Assembly (NCBI GenBank): GCA_026394195.1
Contig: JAPKYS010000023.1
Span: 124,001 to 188,000 of the forward strand
Source of the DNA: a bacterium
GTDB taxonomy: Bacteria; Electryoneota; B3-LCP
DNA: 64,000 nt
Direction of reading: 5' to 3'
Shown: positions 45,594 through 53,868 of the stretch, one piece after another
Position numbering within the stretch: the first letter of the stretch is position 1
Layout of the letters: every line of letters starts with the position of its first letter
Translations under genes and position numbers: made by a program
The notes under the pieces: model-generated
What the model saw: only the letters and a program-made list of their open reading frames with translations
Database searches by the model: none
Told to the model about the DNA's origin: nothing

Positions 45594-47627
45594 ATGAAAA
45601 AGACAATGATGCTGGCAGTATTCAGCCTCTTGCTGCTGATGACGGCAACCAGCGTTATGGCGTACCAGAGAACGGTCGTCATCGAAAATTTTACCAACTG
45701 GGGTTGACCTTACTGCGCGCAGAGCGACCCTGCTCTTCACGCAGCCCTGGTGAATCTAGGGTCCCCCAATGCGTTTGACATAGCCTATCACATGTCCTGG
45801 CCCAATGCCGGCGATCCCTTCTATCTGGCTAACCAGAATGACAACAATGCCCGGCGTGGATATTACAACGTGAACGGCACACCTACGATGGAATGTGACG
45901 GTGCTGAATGTGGCACGACGCAAGGCGCGATCAGCGCAGCGATCAACAACCGGCTTACCCTGTCGTCACCGCTCTGGATGAGATTGGAATCGCACGCAGC
46001 CGGGACAGAAATAATGGTGAACTGTGACGTCGTGTCGGAAACTAACATTTCCGGCAATTACGTCTTCCAGACCATGGTGCTGAATCGGTATACCTCCTTG
46101 CCCAATTCGCCCAATGGTCAACCCAATCACTACTCTGCGTTGCTGAAGATTGCGCCCACATCAACCGGGCAACCCTTCTCGGCGACGGCTTACGATACCG
46201 TCCATTACAACTTCTCCATCCCGTTGAATCCTACCTGGTCTGCTGCGGATCTTGACGTCGCCTGTTTTGTGCAGAACAACGACACCAAGGAGTTCATTCA
46301 GGCGGCCAGAGTTGAAGTCCCGTTGGACTTCCCTAACGTGGTGATGACCAGCTATAACGTCGCCGATATTAACGGCAACCTGGACGGTCGCGTCGATCCA
46401 GGTGAAACCGGTAGAATGATCGTTACCCTGCACGATCTGGCGCCGTTTTTTGCCGCTAATCAAGTTGTGGGGACGCTTAGCACAACGGACCCACTGATCA
46501 CGGTAACGAATCCGCTGGTGAATTTCCCCGACATCGCAACCGGAGATTCGGTGAACAATACCGGTAACCCCTTCCAGTTCACCGTCGATCCTACGTTGCA
46601 GCCGCATCAGGTCACGTTTACAGTGACCGTAACAGCCCAGCCGTACAACTTCCAGGCTACTTTCCCCGTGACCTTCATGGTCGGCAGACCCAATCTTTTA
46701 GTGGTCAATGACGACATCAACGGGTTGTATGGGAGTTACTACGATTCTATCCTGGATTCACTGGGACGAGTGCACGACGTCTGGGTTCAAACTCAGATGG
46801 GGAGTGTCTCGGCGACGGAGCTGGGGTATTATCCCACCTTGATATGGTTCACCGGAATAGACGATGTAGTGACTCTGTCAGAAACTGAACAGGGGATGAT
46901 CACCAATTACCTGAATGCCGGAGGCAAGCTGCTGCTCTCCAGCCAGAATCTGGGTGATCTCTGGGGTCAGAGTACCTTCTACCACGACGTGATCCATGCT
47001 GAACACCTGCAAAGCTCTGTCGTCGGAGCCTACACTCTGACGGGTGTGCCCGATGATCCCATTTCCAACGGCACTACATTAATGTTGGTAGGTTCCAGTG
47101 GAGCGGGAAATGCGAATTCCAGCGCCAGTCTAAATGTGATTTCGCCGGCACAGGGAATCTACACCTACAACGCCAACAGTGAATTCGGTGCGTTACGCTG
47201 CGAAATCGGCTCGGCTGGTCGATTGGTTTACTTCAGCTTTGCCTTCGAAGCCATCTCGGGGCTGGGCACAAGTACGTCTCGCTATCAGGTACTCGATAAT
47301 TGCCTCTATTGGTTGGAAGAAGAGGTTGGAGTCAAACCCTCGCCTGGACCGCAACAGCTTCCCAGCAGACTCGAGATTTCTGGGCTCTACCCCAATCCCT
47401 TTAATCCCAGCACCGAAATCTCCTTTGAGCTGCCTGTTTCAGGATTGACGGAAGTAGCGATCTACAATCTCCAGGGGAAACTGGTCGAATCCACCTTCAA
47501 AGGGCAGATGAACGCCGGTTATCACCACCTGATCTGGAATGCGAACTCCCACCAATCGGGAATCTACTTCGTTCGGTTGCAACAGGGAGATCAAAGCAAA
47601 ACCATCAAGGCAGTTTACTTGAAATAG
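45594..47627 (+). CDS. candidate selenoprotein: exported Omp28/thioredoxin-like protein with in-frame TGA (Sec38) and C-terminal sorting domain
   Basis: The frame runs from ATG 45594, which has AGGAGG at 45581-45586 seven bases upstream, to the stop at 47627: 677 residues with one in-frame TGA at 45705-45707 (codon 38). Residues 1-23 are a clear signal peptide. The following VVIENFTNWG-U-PYC matches the ENFTxxxCxxC region of Omp28-like thioredoxin-fold proteins, with TGA exactly at the first Cys; Cys41 is present and GTPT (Pro97) fits the cis-proline loop. Later come a beta-rich region (~215-335), a Rossmann/GATase-like domain (NLLVVNDDI, ~340-560) and a sorting domain with YPNPFNPSTEISFELP. 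TGA ends many other genes here, so it is not a general sense codon. A SECIS-like hairpin follows the TGA. Alternative: nonsense mutation or sequencing error, with translation restarting at GTG 45750, which has no ribosome site or signal peptide. Confidence 0.82.
45713..45744 (+). promoter_or_regulatory. bacterial SECIS-like hairpin after the in-frame TGA
   Basis: A 32-base hairpin inside the coding region: outer stem CTGCG/CGCAG (45713-45717 with 45740-45744), a three-by-three internal loop with a central G-C pair, inner stem AGAGC/GCTCT (45721-45725 with 45732-45736) and apical loop GACCCT. Eighteen bases separate the TGA from the apical loop, whose first base is G. These agree with known bacterial SECIS rules: apical loop 16-37 bases from the UGA with a G in the first two positions. 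The role, binding SelB to recode UGA as selenocysteine, is inferred. Confidence 0.7.
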
Positions 47628-47655
47628 CTGCCGCAGGATCGAACTTGAAAATCCA

Positions 47656-47689
47656 AATAAGGGTCACCCATTCCGGAGTGACCCTTATT
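47656..47689 (+). terminator. strong terminator hairpin after the selenoprotein candidate
   Basis: A 12-base-pair perfect stem (AATAAGGGTCAC with GTGACCCTTATT) with a ten-base loop, 28 bases after the stop of the gene ending at 47627, followed by TCTCAATT. It is an AT-flanked GC stem typical of a rho-independent, possibly bidirectional terminator. Confidence 0.75.
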
Positions 47690-47733
47690 CTCAATTGATA
47701 GCATTAGATGCGTCAAACTACTGAATTTCAAAC

Positions 47734-49734
47734 ATGAAACGGTACATTCTCATCCTGATTTTGATTGCTGCAGCCATAGTGCGATTCAGCTATCTTGCCA
47801 GCATCTGGGATACCTCCATTGTGAAAATCCCCATCATCGATTCGGAGTATTATCACCAATGGGCTGCCCGAATCGCTGACGGTCGGGGTGGGGAAGAGGG
47901 AATATTCTTCATGAGCCCTCTTTACCCCTATCTGCTTTCGTTTTTCTATCGGATTTTCGGGCCATTTCCCCAGGTCGGATTGTTCTTTCAAGCGCTGGCC
48001 GGCATTGCGCTCGTATACCTGATGTTTCGCCTTGGGAAAGCACTGTTCAACGAGAACGTTGGATTGCTGAGCGCCGCACTGGCGGCTTTTTATCGACCAT
48101 TCGTGTACTATGAGGGCGTTTTACTGACCTCAACCCTGATCTTGCTTTTGAATGCTTTTATTCTTCTTATGCTATTATCAAAATCTCAGAAAATTAGGGT
48201 ATATCTGATACTGGGAGGGTTGTTAGGTTTATCCACGCTCGGACGCCCCAGCATCTTGCTGTTTGCGACCATGCTGATGATCTATTTTCTTTGGAAACCA
48301 CCTGAACTGGGGCGAAAGTCTGCGGTTTTTTTAATATTGGGAATCTTGATTATACTTCTACCGGTGGCATATCGAAATTATCACGTTGGAGGCGAATGGG
48401 TTTTTTCCACTGCCGGAACCGGAATGAATTTCTATGCTGGAAATAATGCTGAATCTCAAGGGATCTATTGGGAAGCGCCCTTCATTCGTTCTGCAGAACC
48501 GCAATTTGAAAATCAGGATTATCGGCTGGAGGCTTCTGCTCTGGCAGGTCATGATCTCAGCATTGCGGCAACGTCGCAATTCTGGTTCAAGCAAGGATTG
48601 TCGTACGTGCTTCACCAACCAATCAGCTATCTGCGGCTGCTTCTGACCAAATTCTTTCTATTTTTTCATGCAACCGAGATCCCCAATAACCTCAGTATGT
48701 ATGCCGCCATGGAGTTCTCGAAGCTTTTACGACTCCTGCCTTTTACCTTTGGATTGCTCGCGCCCATCGGATTCGGTTTCTGGCTTCTGAATCTGCGAAA
48801 GCCCGGATTTTCGATCTTCAACCTGTATGGGCTATCCTATTTGTTAATCACCCTTATCTTCTTCGCCGCATCAGAATATCGCCTGCCGATACTGTTACTG
48901 CTGATTCCCTGCGCTGCTGCCGGCGTGATTCAACTGATCGACTATCTAAAAAAGGGAAGCTATCGATCTCTGGCAATGCTGATGTTCACCTCGATTTCCC
49001 TGGCTGTAGCTGTCAATATGTCCACCCCCATGACCACCAACCTGACTTCCCCGCGTATGGACTATTTTAATCTGGGCAGCGTCCTGCAGAAATGCCAACG
49101 CGATGAAGAAGCCATACCACTGCTGCAGAAAGCTCTTATTTACGATCCCAGCTTCGCCGAGGCGCACCGAGCGCTGGGTGAGTCGTATCATCTGATGGGA
49201 ATGCACGAAGAAGCGGCGGAAGAATTCCGCAGAGCGGGCTTAAATCCCAAACATGAGCTCGATATGTTTGATGGCGAAAATCTGCTGGCAGAAGCTCAAA
49301 AAAATGCTCAGCAGGGAAATTTGAAGGAGGCTCTTAAGTTTTATCAGCAGGCGATATCAATTCATCCTGAACCACCGGCGTATGCCTTTTTCAACATTGC
49401 CTACCTGGAAATGCAGTCGGGCGATACCACTCGTGCCATAGATTATCTTAATCAGGCGGCTGACGTCGATCCGCGAGAACCGAGAATCCCTTACGTCTTA
49501 GGACAAGTTTTGGAAAAACAGGGTAATGATCAACGGGCTCTGGAAAAATATCTTGCAGCGTTAGATATGAATGAGAACTTTGATCTCGCTCGAGCACATT
49601 CAGCCTCCCTGGCCATGAAGCTTGGAGATAAGAAGCAGGCTGCTCGTTTGATCGAGCCGATCCTGGGGCTCAAATTTACCGATCCGGAACTGGTAGGCTT
49701 AATTGAACAGGTTGCCGGGCAGGTAGGGTATTAG
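47734..49734 (+). CDS. GT39-type membrane glycosyltransferase with C-terminal TPR domain
   Basis: A 666-residue protein. Residues 1-~430 form a PMT_2-type transferase: first helix RYILILILIAAAIVRFSYL, first-loop acids in IIDSEYYHQWAARI, FMSPLYPYLLSFFYRIFG as the PPLYP-like signature, and about ten membrane helices. Residues ~440-666 hold four or five TPR units (for example YFNLGSVLQKCQRDEEAI, LGESYHLMGMHEEAAEEF, AYFFNIAYLEMQSGDTTRAI-like repeats), presumably periplasmic. The family uses polyprenyl-phosphate sugars; TPRs may bind a protein acceptor or partner, as in eukaryotic and bacterial protein O-mannosylation TMTC proteins. That comparison is inference. It lies between two terminators or structured regions and outside the main glycan operon, so it may glycosylate proteins. 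Confidence 0.87.
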   Translation: MKRYILILILIAAAIVRFSYLASIWDTSIVKIPIIDSEYYHQWAARIADGRGGEEGIFFMSPLYPYLLSFFYRIFGPFPQVGLFFQALAGIALVYLMFRLGKALFNENVGLLSAALAAFYRPFVYYEGVLLTSTLILLLNAFILLMLLSKSQKIRVYLILGGLLGLSTLGRPSILLFATMLMIYFLWKPPELGRKSAVFLILGILIILLPVAYRNYHVGGEWVFSTAGTGMNFYAGNNAESQGIYWEAPFIRSAEPQFENQDYRLEASALAGHDLSIAATSQFWFKQGLSYVLHQPISYLRLLLTKFFLFFHATEIPNNLSMYAAMEFSKLLRLLPFTFGLLAPIGFGFWLLNLRKPGFSIFNLYGLSYLLITLIFFAASEYRLPILLLLIPCAAAGVIQLIDYLKKGSYRSLAMLMFTSISLAVAVNMSTPMTTNLTSPRMDYFNLGSVLQKCQRDEEAIPLLQKALIYDPSFAEAHRALGESYHLMGMHEEAAEEFRRAGLNPKHELDMFDGENLLAEAQKNAQQGNLKEALKFYQQAISIHPEPPAYAFFNIAYLEMQSGDTTRAIDYLNQAADVDPREPRIPYVLGQVLEKQGNDQRALEKYLAALDMNENFDLARAHSASLAMKLGDKKQAARLIEPILGLKFTDPELVGLIEQVAGQVGY

Positions 49735-49804
49735 GGACGTTAAAATAGAGAAATAATTTGACTTTGCTGATTGTATGATGTAGTTTTACCTGAAATGAGA
49801 AGAT

Positions 49805-49872
49805 TCTTGAAGTTGGACTTCAAGATCGGCTTTGCATCTGGTCAGCGGAGAGAAGAACTTCGCGTCGAAGTT
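49805..49872 (+). other. structured leader: two perfect inverted repeats
   Basis: In the 190-base gap before two small genes are TCTTGAAGT/ACTTCAAGA (49805-49813 with 49817-49825, loop TGG) and AACTTCG/CGAAGTT (49856-49862 with 49866-49872, loop CGT). A third weaker pairing, AACC/GGTT, follows at about 49883-49900. No T-run follows, so they are more likely a folded 5' leader or a protein-binding region than a terminator. A possible 28-codon frame (49795-49881) overlaps both hairpins. Confidence 0.4.
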
Positions 49873-49924
49873 GAAGGATAGCAACCTGATCGAACGGGTT
49901 TGAGCCTGAATTCCGGGGGACGAT

Positions 49925-50086
49925 ATGGATGAGAGATTGGAACCAGTAAAAAATACGACGTTACTGGAAATATACAATCGACAGACCTATGAGCGCAAGC
50001 GCGTCAGGGAAGTGGAACCTGCTGAACCACCAGTAGAACGTCCACCCGAGGATGGTAAGGGGCAATTCGTCGATGTCTACGTATAG
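49925..50086 (+). CDS. small protein of unknown function (53 aa)
   Basis: An open frame of 53 codons with ATG 49925 and a GGGGGA sequence at 49915-49920. The product begins DERLEPVKNTTLLEIYNRQ and ends GKGQFVDVYV; the middle is rich in Glu, Arg and Pro. No membrane segment or signal peptide. I do not recognise the family. It lies 20 bases upstream of another small polar-protein gene with its own GGGGGA site, so the two are probably co-transcribed. Small, charged, Pro-rich proteins of this kind can be regulators or flagellar/anti-sigma-like partners, but nothing in the sequence proves that. Confidence 0.55.
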   Translation: MDERLEPVKNTTLLEIYNRQTYERKRVREVEPAEPPVERPPEDGKGQFVDVYV

Positions 50087-50106
50087 ATGGAATGGGGGAA
50101 AAGATA

Positions 50107-50421
50107 ATGGAACAATCGAAAATCATGGGGTATGTCGTAAATCAGCTTGGCCGTGATCTGATTCATGCGCAGGATGCAGTCGAGCGGGATAAGGCAATTG
50201 AGAACGCGCTGAATTCTGAAAAGATGAACAAGTTGCAGCAAGCCGTCGATCCCGATCGGCTGCATGAAAAGACCCAGAGTATCCGACAGAATCAGCGAAT
50301 CATGGATGCAGTACACATTTCGCCCGAAGCGCGCAATCTCTATCGCACCGAGCAGGAAACCGCCCCGGAATCGAAATCCCTACCGGAACCTTCGAGTGAT
50401 TCCTCTCTTCCCGAGGGGTAA
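50107..50421 (+). CDS. small polar protein of unknown function (~104 aa)
   Basis: About 104 residues from ATG 50107, which has GGGGGAAAA just upstream; the ATG at 50092 would overlap that site. The product (EQSKIMGYVVNQLGRDL...) is mostly helical and charged, with a middle segment VHISPEARNLYRTEQE and a Pro/Ser-rich acidic tail (ESKSLPEPSSDSS). The xxISPEAR phrase recalls short linear segments seen in FlgM-like and other small regulatory proteins of FCB bacteria, but I cannot assign the family. It ends six bases before the TTG start of hemW, and its stop region holds the ribosome site for hemW, so the genes are probably one operon. Confidence 0.7.
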   Translation: MEQSKIMGYVVNQLGRDLIHAQDAVERDKAIENALNSEKMNKLQQAVDPDRLHEKTQSIRQNQRIMDAVHISPEARNLYRTEQETAPESKSLPEPSSDSSLPEG

Positions 50422-50427
50422 GGAGCA

Positions 50428-51567
50428 TTGCAGCAGACATTCAACCTCTACGTTCACTATCCCTTCTGCCTGCGGCGCTGCCCGTATTGCGCTTTCTATT
50501 CAACTGAATTAACCGAATCGGAAATTCTCCGCGCCTATCCGGACCTGATAATGCGTGAATTAGATTTACGCAGCCCGGATTGGCGCGGATTTTTGCTTAA
50601 ATCCATCTACTTCGGCGGCGGGACGCCTTCTCTGATGACCGCGGCTGAAGTCAGTCTGATCATCGCGGCCATTTTAGATCGTTTCACCCCGGTCGACAAC
50701 CTGGAAGTATCCCTGGAAGCCAATCCAGGAACTCTCAGCAGAAACTCCATTGAAGATCTGATCAAAACCGGTATTAATCGTCTGAGTCTGGGACTTCAAT
50801 CCCTTTCAGATGAAAGACTATCCTTCTTGGGGCGCATTCACAACAAAACCGAAGCTCTAAAAGCATTGGCTGATGCCAAACGATTTTCCAAATTGAAAGT
50901 CTCAGTCGACCTGATGGTTGGCACTCCTTTGGAAGATACTGGAAGTTGGGACGTAGAGATCGATACGTTATTGCCTTATAGACCTGATGGTATCTCATTT
51001 TACAGTCTCACACTGGAAGAGGGAACCAGACTGGCCTCACGCGGGCAGAGAGGCGAATTGGTCAATCTGCCGGTTGATGCAACCGTCGACCTGCTGTTGC
51101 ACGTTGCCGGAAAATTGGCGGAGGCCGGATACCACCATTACGAGGTGTCAAACTGGGCGCTGCCGGGATCGGAGTGCCGTCACAACCTGCACTATTGGGA
51201 GCGGGGATCGTATCTTGGTCTCGGTCCTTCCGCGCATAGCTTTACAGGGAGCAGGCGAAGTTGGAACGCGGCCAGTCTGCAAGCCTACCGAGCCGCGTTG
51301 GAGGGCAATAGACTTCCACCGTCAGAATCTGAAGACCTGAATGACGACGAGATCCGCATGGAATGGGTTTACTTGAAGTTGCGTCAAGCCGGTGGTCTCG
51401 ATCTTGAAGAGTACCGGATCAAATTCGGAGATCCACCTCCCTATTGGCAAAAAATCTTTGAGCGCATCGGAGCTTCGGGGTTGGGGGTTTACACGGGCAG
51501 GTCGTTTAAACCTAATGACAGGGGGTTACTGCTTGCCGATGAAATAGCGCTGCGTATCCTGGGATAA
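50428..51567 (+). CDS. hemW: HemW, radical SAM heme chaperone (HemN-like)
   Basis: A 379-residue radical SAM protein. LYVHYPFCLRRCPYCAF has the CxxxCxxC cluster (C14, C18, C21); YFGGGTPSL, EANPGTL and RLSLGLQSLSDERL are landmarks of the HemN/HemW family. It lacks the extra Cys of true oxygen-independent coproporphyrinogen III oxidase (CxxxCxxCxC) and is shorter, so HemW, a heme-binding protein that delivers heme, is the better call. It acts in the cytoplasm. TTG start with AGGAG at 50421-50425; the short spacing is unusual, but GAGGGG lies a little further upstream. It is the tenth radical SAM gene in the window but unrelated to the B12-type array. A terminator follows. Confidence 0.9.
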   Translation: MQQTFNLYVHYPFCLRRCPYCAFYSTELTESEILRAYPDLIMRELDLRSPDWRGFLLKSIYFGGGTPSLMTAAEVSLIIAAILDRFTPVDNLEVSLEANPGTLSRNSIEDLIKTGINRLSLGLQSLSDERLSFLGRIHNKTEALKALADAKRFSKLKVSVDLMVGTPLEDTGSWDVEIDTLLPYRPDGISFYSLTLEEGTRLASRGQRGELVNLPVDATVDLLLHVAGKLAEAGYHHYEVSNWALPGSECRHNLHYWERGSYLGLGPSAHSFTGSRRSWNAASLQAYRAALEGNRLPPSESEDLNDDEIRMEWVYLKLRQAGGLDLEEYRIKFGDPPPYWQKIFERIGASGLGVYTGRSFKPNDRGLLLADEIALRILG

Positions 51568-51569
51568 CA

Positions 51570-51597
51570 AAAAGGGCAGAATCGTATCTGCCCTTTT
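51570..51597. terminator. bidirectional intrinsic terminator between convergent genes
   Basis: An 11-base-pair stem (AAAAGGGCAGA with TCTGCCCTTTT) with a six-base loop ATCGTA, starting three bases after hemW and ending about 40 bases before the 3' end of the minus-strand gene. A-run on the left and T-run on the right suit termination in both directions. Confidence 0.85.
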
Positions 51598-51638
51598 GTC
51601 AAAAGCTCATAAGCCATCGCCGGATGGCTCTTTTTCTC

Positions 51639-52835
51639 TTACCATTTCAGCGCGTTTTTAATGTCCCTGATGATCAGCAGCGCATCCGGACCAGCAACGT
51701 CCGCCTCCGGGTGGAATTCTCCCGATATTTTATCCAGGTTCATGATGTTGCGTTCCACGCAGAGCATTGCGGCGCCATAGTAAGGATGGTCGGTGCGCAT
51801 ATCCTTGATGTGGGATTCTTTTTCCCCGATGTACTTGGTGAAAATGGCAGGATCGCGTGTAACCATGTAGATCAGCTTCTGAACCGCTCCGGCGAATTCT
51901 ATTCTACTGACTGCTTCGTTTGGGTAGAATTTGTGATCCTGCATGACGTCGAACATACCGACTTCAATAAAATCACCGATCATGGATTCCGCCCAGTGGC
52001 CGGAAATATCGGTGACTTCATTGCGGCTCACCGGCTTCTGCCCCGGATACTCCGCAGGGTTTTCCGATTTAAAGGATAGATCGGGTGAGGTGCTTTCTGC
52101 AGTACGCCTTTTCAGGCGATCCACCGCGTTCAACTCTTCGATGAAGAGCACGGCGAGATCCGCTCGGGTTATTTTATCTTGCAGAGCGATGATCTTGCCG
52201 TATTTCGTTCCGGGCTGAGCCAAAACGATTTTGTGCACTGCTTCCATCGCTTGAGTCGCTTTTTCAGACCACTGTCCATCGATTTCCAGCGCCTGTTTCA
52301 GCACGTCTTCCGCTTTTTTAAAGTCGAAGGCTGCCTTGTAAGCCAGTCCCATAAAATAATAGGCTTCGTCGCACTTGGAATTGATATCGACGGCTTTCTT
52401 CAATCCTCTCTCGCAATCCTTGATCCAGTCGTCGTCTTCCCTGCGCAGTGAGTAAAACCGAATCTGCGCCACCCAGGGGATGGTGTTCTTCGAATCGAGG
52501 CTCTTGGCTTTGTCGAGAAATTCCTCACCCGTTTTGAAGAATTTTTCCCGGTCTTTAGATTTCTGATCGAGAATAGCCGCGCCACGATACGCATTGACCA
52601 GAGCTAACCCAGCGTACGCAGGCGAATACTTAGCCTTTAATTTAATGGCATCTTCAAATTGAGCCTGCGCGGCATCGAGGTCGCCTGAATCCATTTTGCG
52701 CATTCCTTGATTGTAATGCGCCTCCGGCGTGTCTAACAGTCCTTCTGCAGCTCGCTGCTTGGGTCCGCATCCTGTCAAGGCGGCAAGACCAATTAAAATC
52801 GCCAGGATCGCAAGGACAGTTATTTGTTTAGGCAT
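51639..52835 (-). CDS. lipoprotein with TPR repeats and S-layer-homology domains
   Basis: A 398-residue protein. The N-terminus (ITVLAILAILIGLAALTGCGPKQ) is a lipoprotein signal peptide with Cys after LTG. TPR units cover residues ~38-210 (AHYNQGMRKMDSGDLDAAQAQF, AYYFMGLAYKAAFDFKKAEDV). From ~220 two SLH-like modules follow: ITRADLAVLFIEEL, then DISGHWAESMIGDFIEVGMF with SRIEFAGAV. SLH modules bind cell-wall or surface polymers; in this outer-membrane setting they may hold the lipoprotein to peptidoglycan. It is the last gene of the minus-strand cluster, with GGGAGGA upstream as ribosome site. The cluster suggests that it acts with the exported CHAT and FecR proteins. Confidence 0.88.
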   Translation of the reverse strand: MPKQITVLAILAILIGLAALTGCGPKQRAAEGLLDTPEAHYNQGMRKMDSGDLDAAQAQFEDAIKLKAKYSPAYAGLALVNAYRGAAILDQKSKDREKFFKTGEEFLDKAKSLDSKNTIPWVAQIRFYSLRREDDDWIKDCERGLKKAVDINSKCDEAYYFMGLAYKAAFDFKKAEDVLKQALEIDGQWSEKATQAMEAVHKIVLAQPGTKYGKIIALQDKITRADLAVLFIEELNAVDRLKRRTAESTSPDLSFKSENPAEYPGQKPVSRNEVTDISGHWAESMIGDFIEVGMFDVMQDHKFYPNEAVSRIEFAGAVQKLIYMVTRDPAIFTKYIGEKESHIKDMRTDHPYYGAAMLCVERNIMNLDKISGEFHPEADVAGPDALLIIRDIKNALKW

Positions 52836-52887
52836 TGAATCCTCCCGTGTCTGTGAAATATTCGCAAATTAATTGTGAGTGTTTGAT

Positions 52888-53697
52888 TTAGTTCAGGACG
52901 ATGATGACTCGGCATTTTTCCAGGAAGCTCAAGTTGTCTTTCATGCCGTGCAACGTCTGCGCATCTTGATTGGAGATGACCAGATCAGTATGATTAGGTC
53001 CTTCAGCTTTCACGGCTTTTGCCACGAGCGGTTTGTTGGCTACGCGATCATTTGCGGATGCAGCCTTCAGATCTTTCTCATATCCCACCATGCCGTATTT
53101 GATCGCCCAGTCTCTGCTGATAAAACTGGAACCGTACACTTCCTGTCCATCCTCATCCACGATGCGCGGAGCCAACGCCGGACGGACGTCCAGACCGGTG
53201 GCGTCGATGATCAATCCTGTATATACCTCTCCGGGTCTGGCAGAAGCAATCGGTTGACCACCACCCATTTTTTCCGGGAAGATCGTATCAAGGAAAGGTC
53301 CATCGAGGCTCATTTCGATGGTTACTTCGATTGATTGATCTTCAAAATAGCGCGGTTCACCGATCATCCGGTAGTTTCTGGCGATGCCTTCGACCCGCGT
53401 TTTAACGACGTCATTGGCTAACATCTGATTTTCGACCGTAGATGTGGACGTCAAGGCGATGCCGTTGATGGCTTCCAATAGATTTCGCAAAGCGTCCAGC
53501 TTGCCGGCACGGATGACTCCAGCACGGCCGCCAGGACCACCAGCTTGACCGATACCAATAGCTTGAATTGTCCTATCCGTGAAGTTAACAGACCCATAGG
53601 TGCCAATCTGTTGATTGACCTCATCCTGGCACAACCCGATTCCCGCCCAAGTCAATGCCAGCACCAATGATATGGTGATTGTCTTGAATAAGTGCAT
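52888..53697 (-). CDS. exported LPP20-like protein
   Basis: A 269-residue secreted protein: signal peptide HLFKTITISLVLALTWAGIGLCQ, then NFTDRTIQAIGIGQ and RAGVIRAGKLDALRNLLEAING, a pattern typical of the LPP20/FlgT-N-like family (a beta-alpha unit in which an Ala-rich helix carries AxxxAxxxLLExI). A second half (RIVDEDGQEVYGSSFI) is beta-rich. Proteins of this family are periplasmic or outer-membrane-associated and of unclear function. The ribosome site GGGAGG is good. It is preceded by a 171-base gap from the FecR gene and followed by the SLH lipoprotein after 52 bases. Family match is moderate. Confidence 0.8.
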   Translation of the reverse strand: MHLFKTITISLVLALTWAGIGLCQDEVNQQIGTYGSVNFTDRTIQAIGIGQAGGPGGRAGVIRAGKLDALRNLLEAINGIALTSTSTVENQMLANDVVKTRVEGIARNYRMIGEPRYFEDQSIEVTIEMSLDGPFLDTIFPEKMGGGQPIASARPGEVYTGLIIDATGLDVRPALAPRIVDEDGQEVYGSSFISRDWAIKYGMVGYEKDLKAASANDRVANKPLVAKAVKAEGPNHTDLVISNQDAQTLHGMKDNLSFLEKCRVIIVLN

Positions 53698-53868
53698 GAG
53701 TGCCTCCCTTTCCAGCCTTGATGATGCTGGTGTGTCTTAGTTAAGCCTGTTTGGTGCTGAGTTTCATCCGAAAGTCGAACTTTATTCTTCAACTCTGCCA
53801 TCAAACGAGAATTTACACAATTCTTCGAGTTTTTGCAAGTCAATTCATCGTGGCTTTCAACCCCGATT

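Noticed and set aside
45705..45707. TGA as evidence for a genome-wide stop-codon reassignment
   Set aside because: TGA ends several clear genes in the window (for example at 7210, 15349, 19762, 21291, 25400 and 26461), and no other conserved gene is interrupted by TGA.
45750..47627. GTG 45750 as the true start of the Omp28-like gene
   Set aside because: It has no ribosome site and would remove the signal peptide and half of the active-site motif, while ATG 45594 in the same frame has AGGAGG at ideal spacing and a perfect signal peptide. The TGA between them is better explained by recoding.
49758..49779. TTGACT and TATGAT as a promoter for the small genes
   Set aside because: The two boxes are only ten bases apart, too close for sigma70 recognition.
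49795..49881. A 28-codon gene overlapping the two leader hairpins
   Set aside because: No clear ribosome site, no recognisable product, and the hairpins explain the sequence better.
53698..53868. Minus-strand promoter in the gap before the LPP20-like gene
   Set aside because: A TTGACT is present on the minus strand but no reasonable -10 box lies 16-18 bases away; left unannotated.
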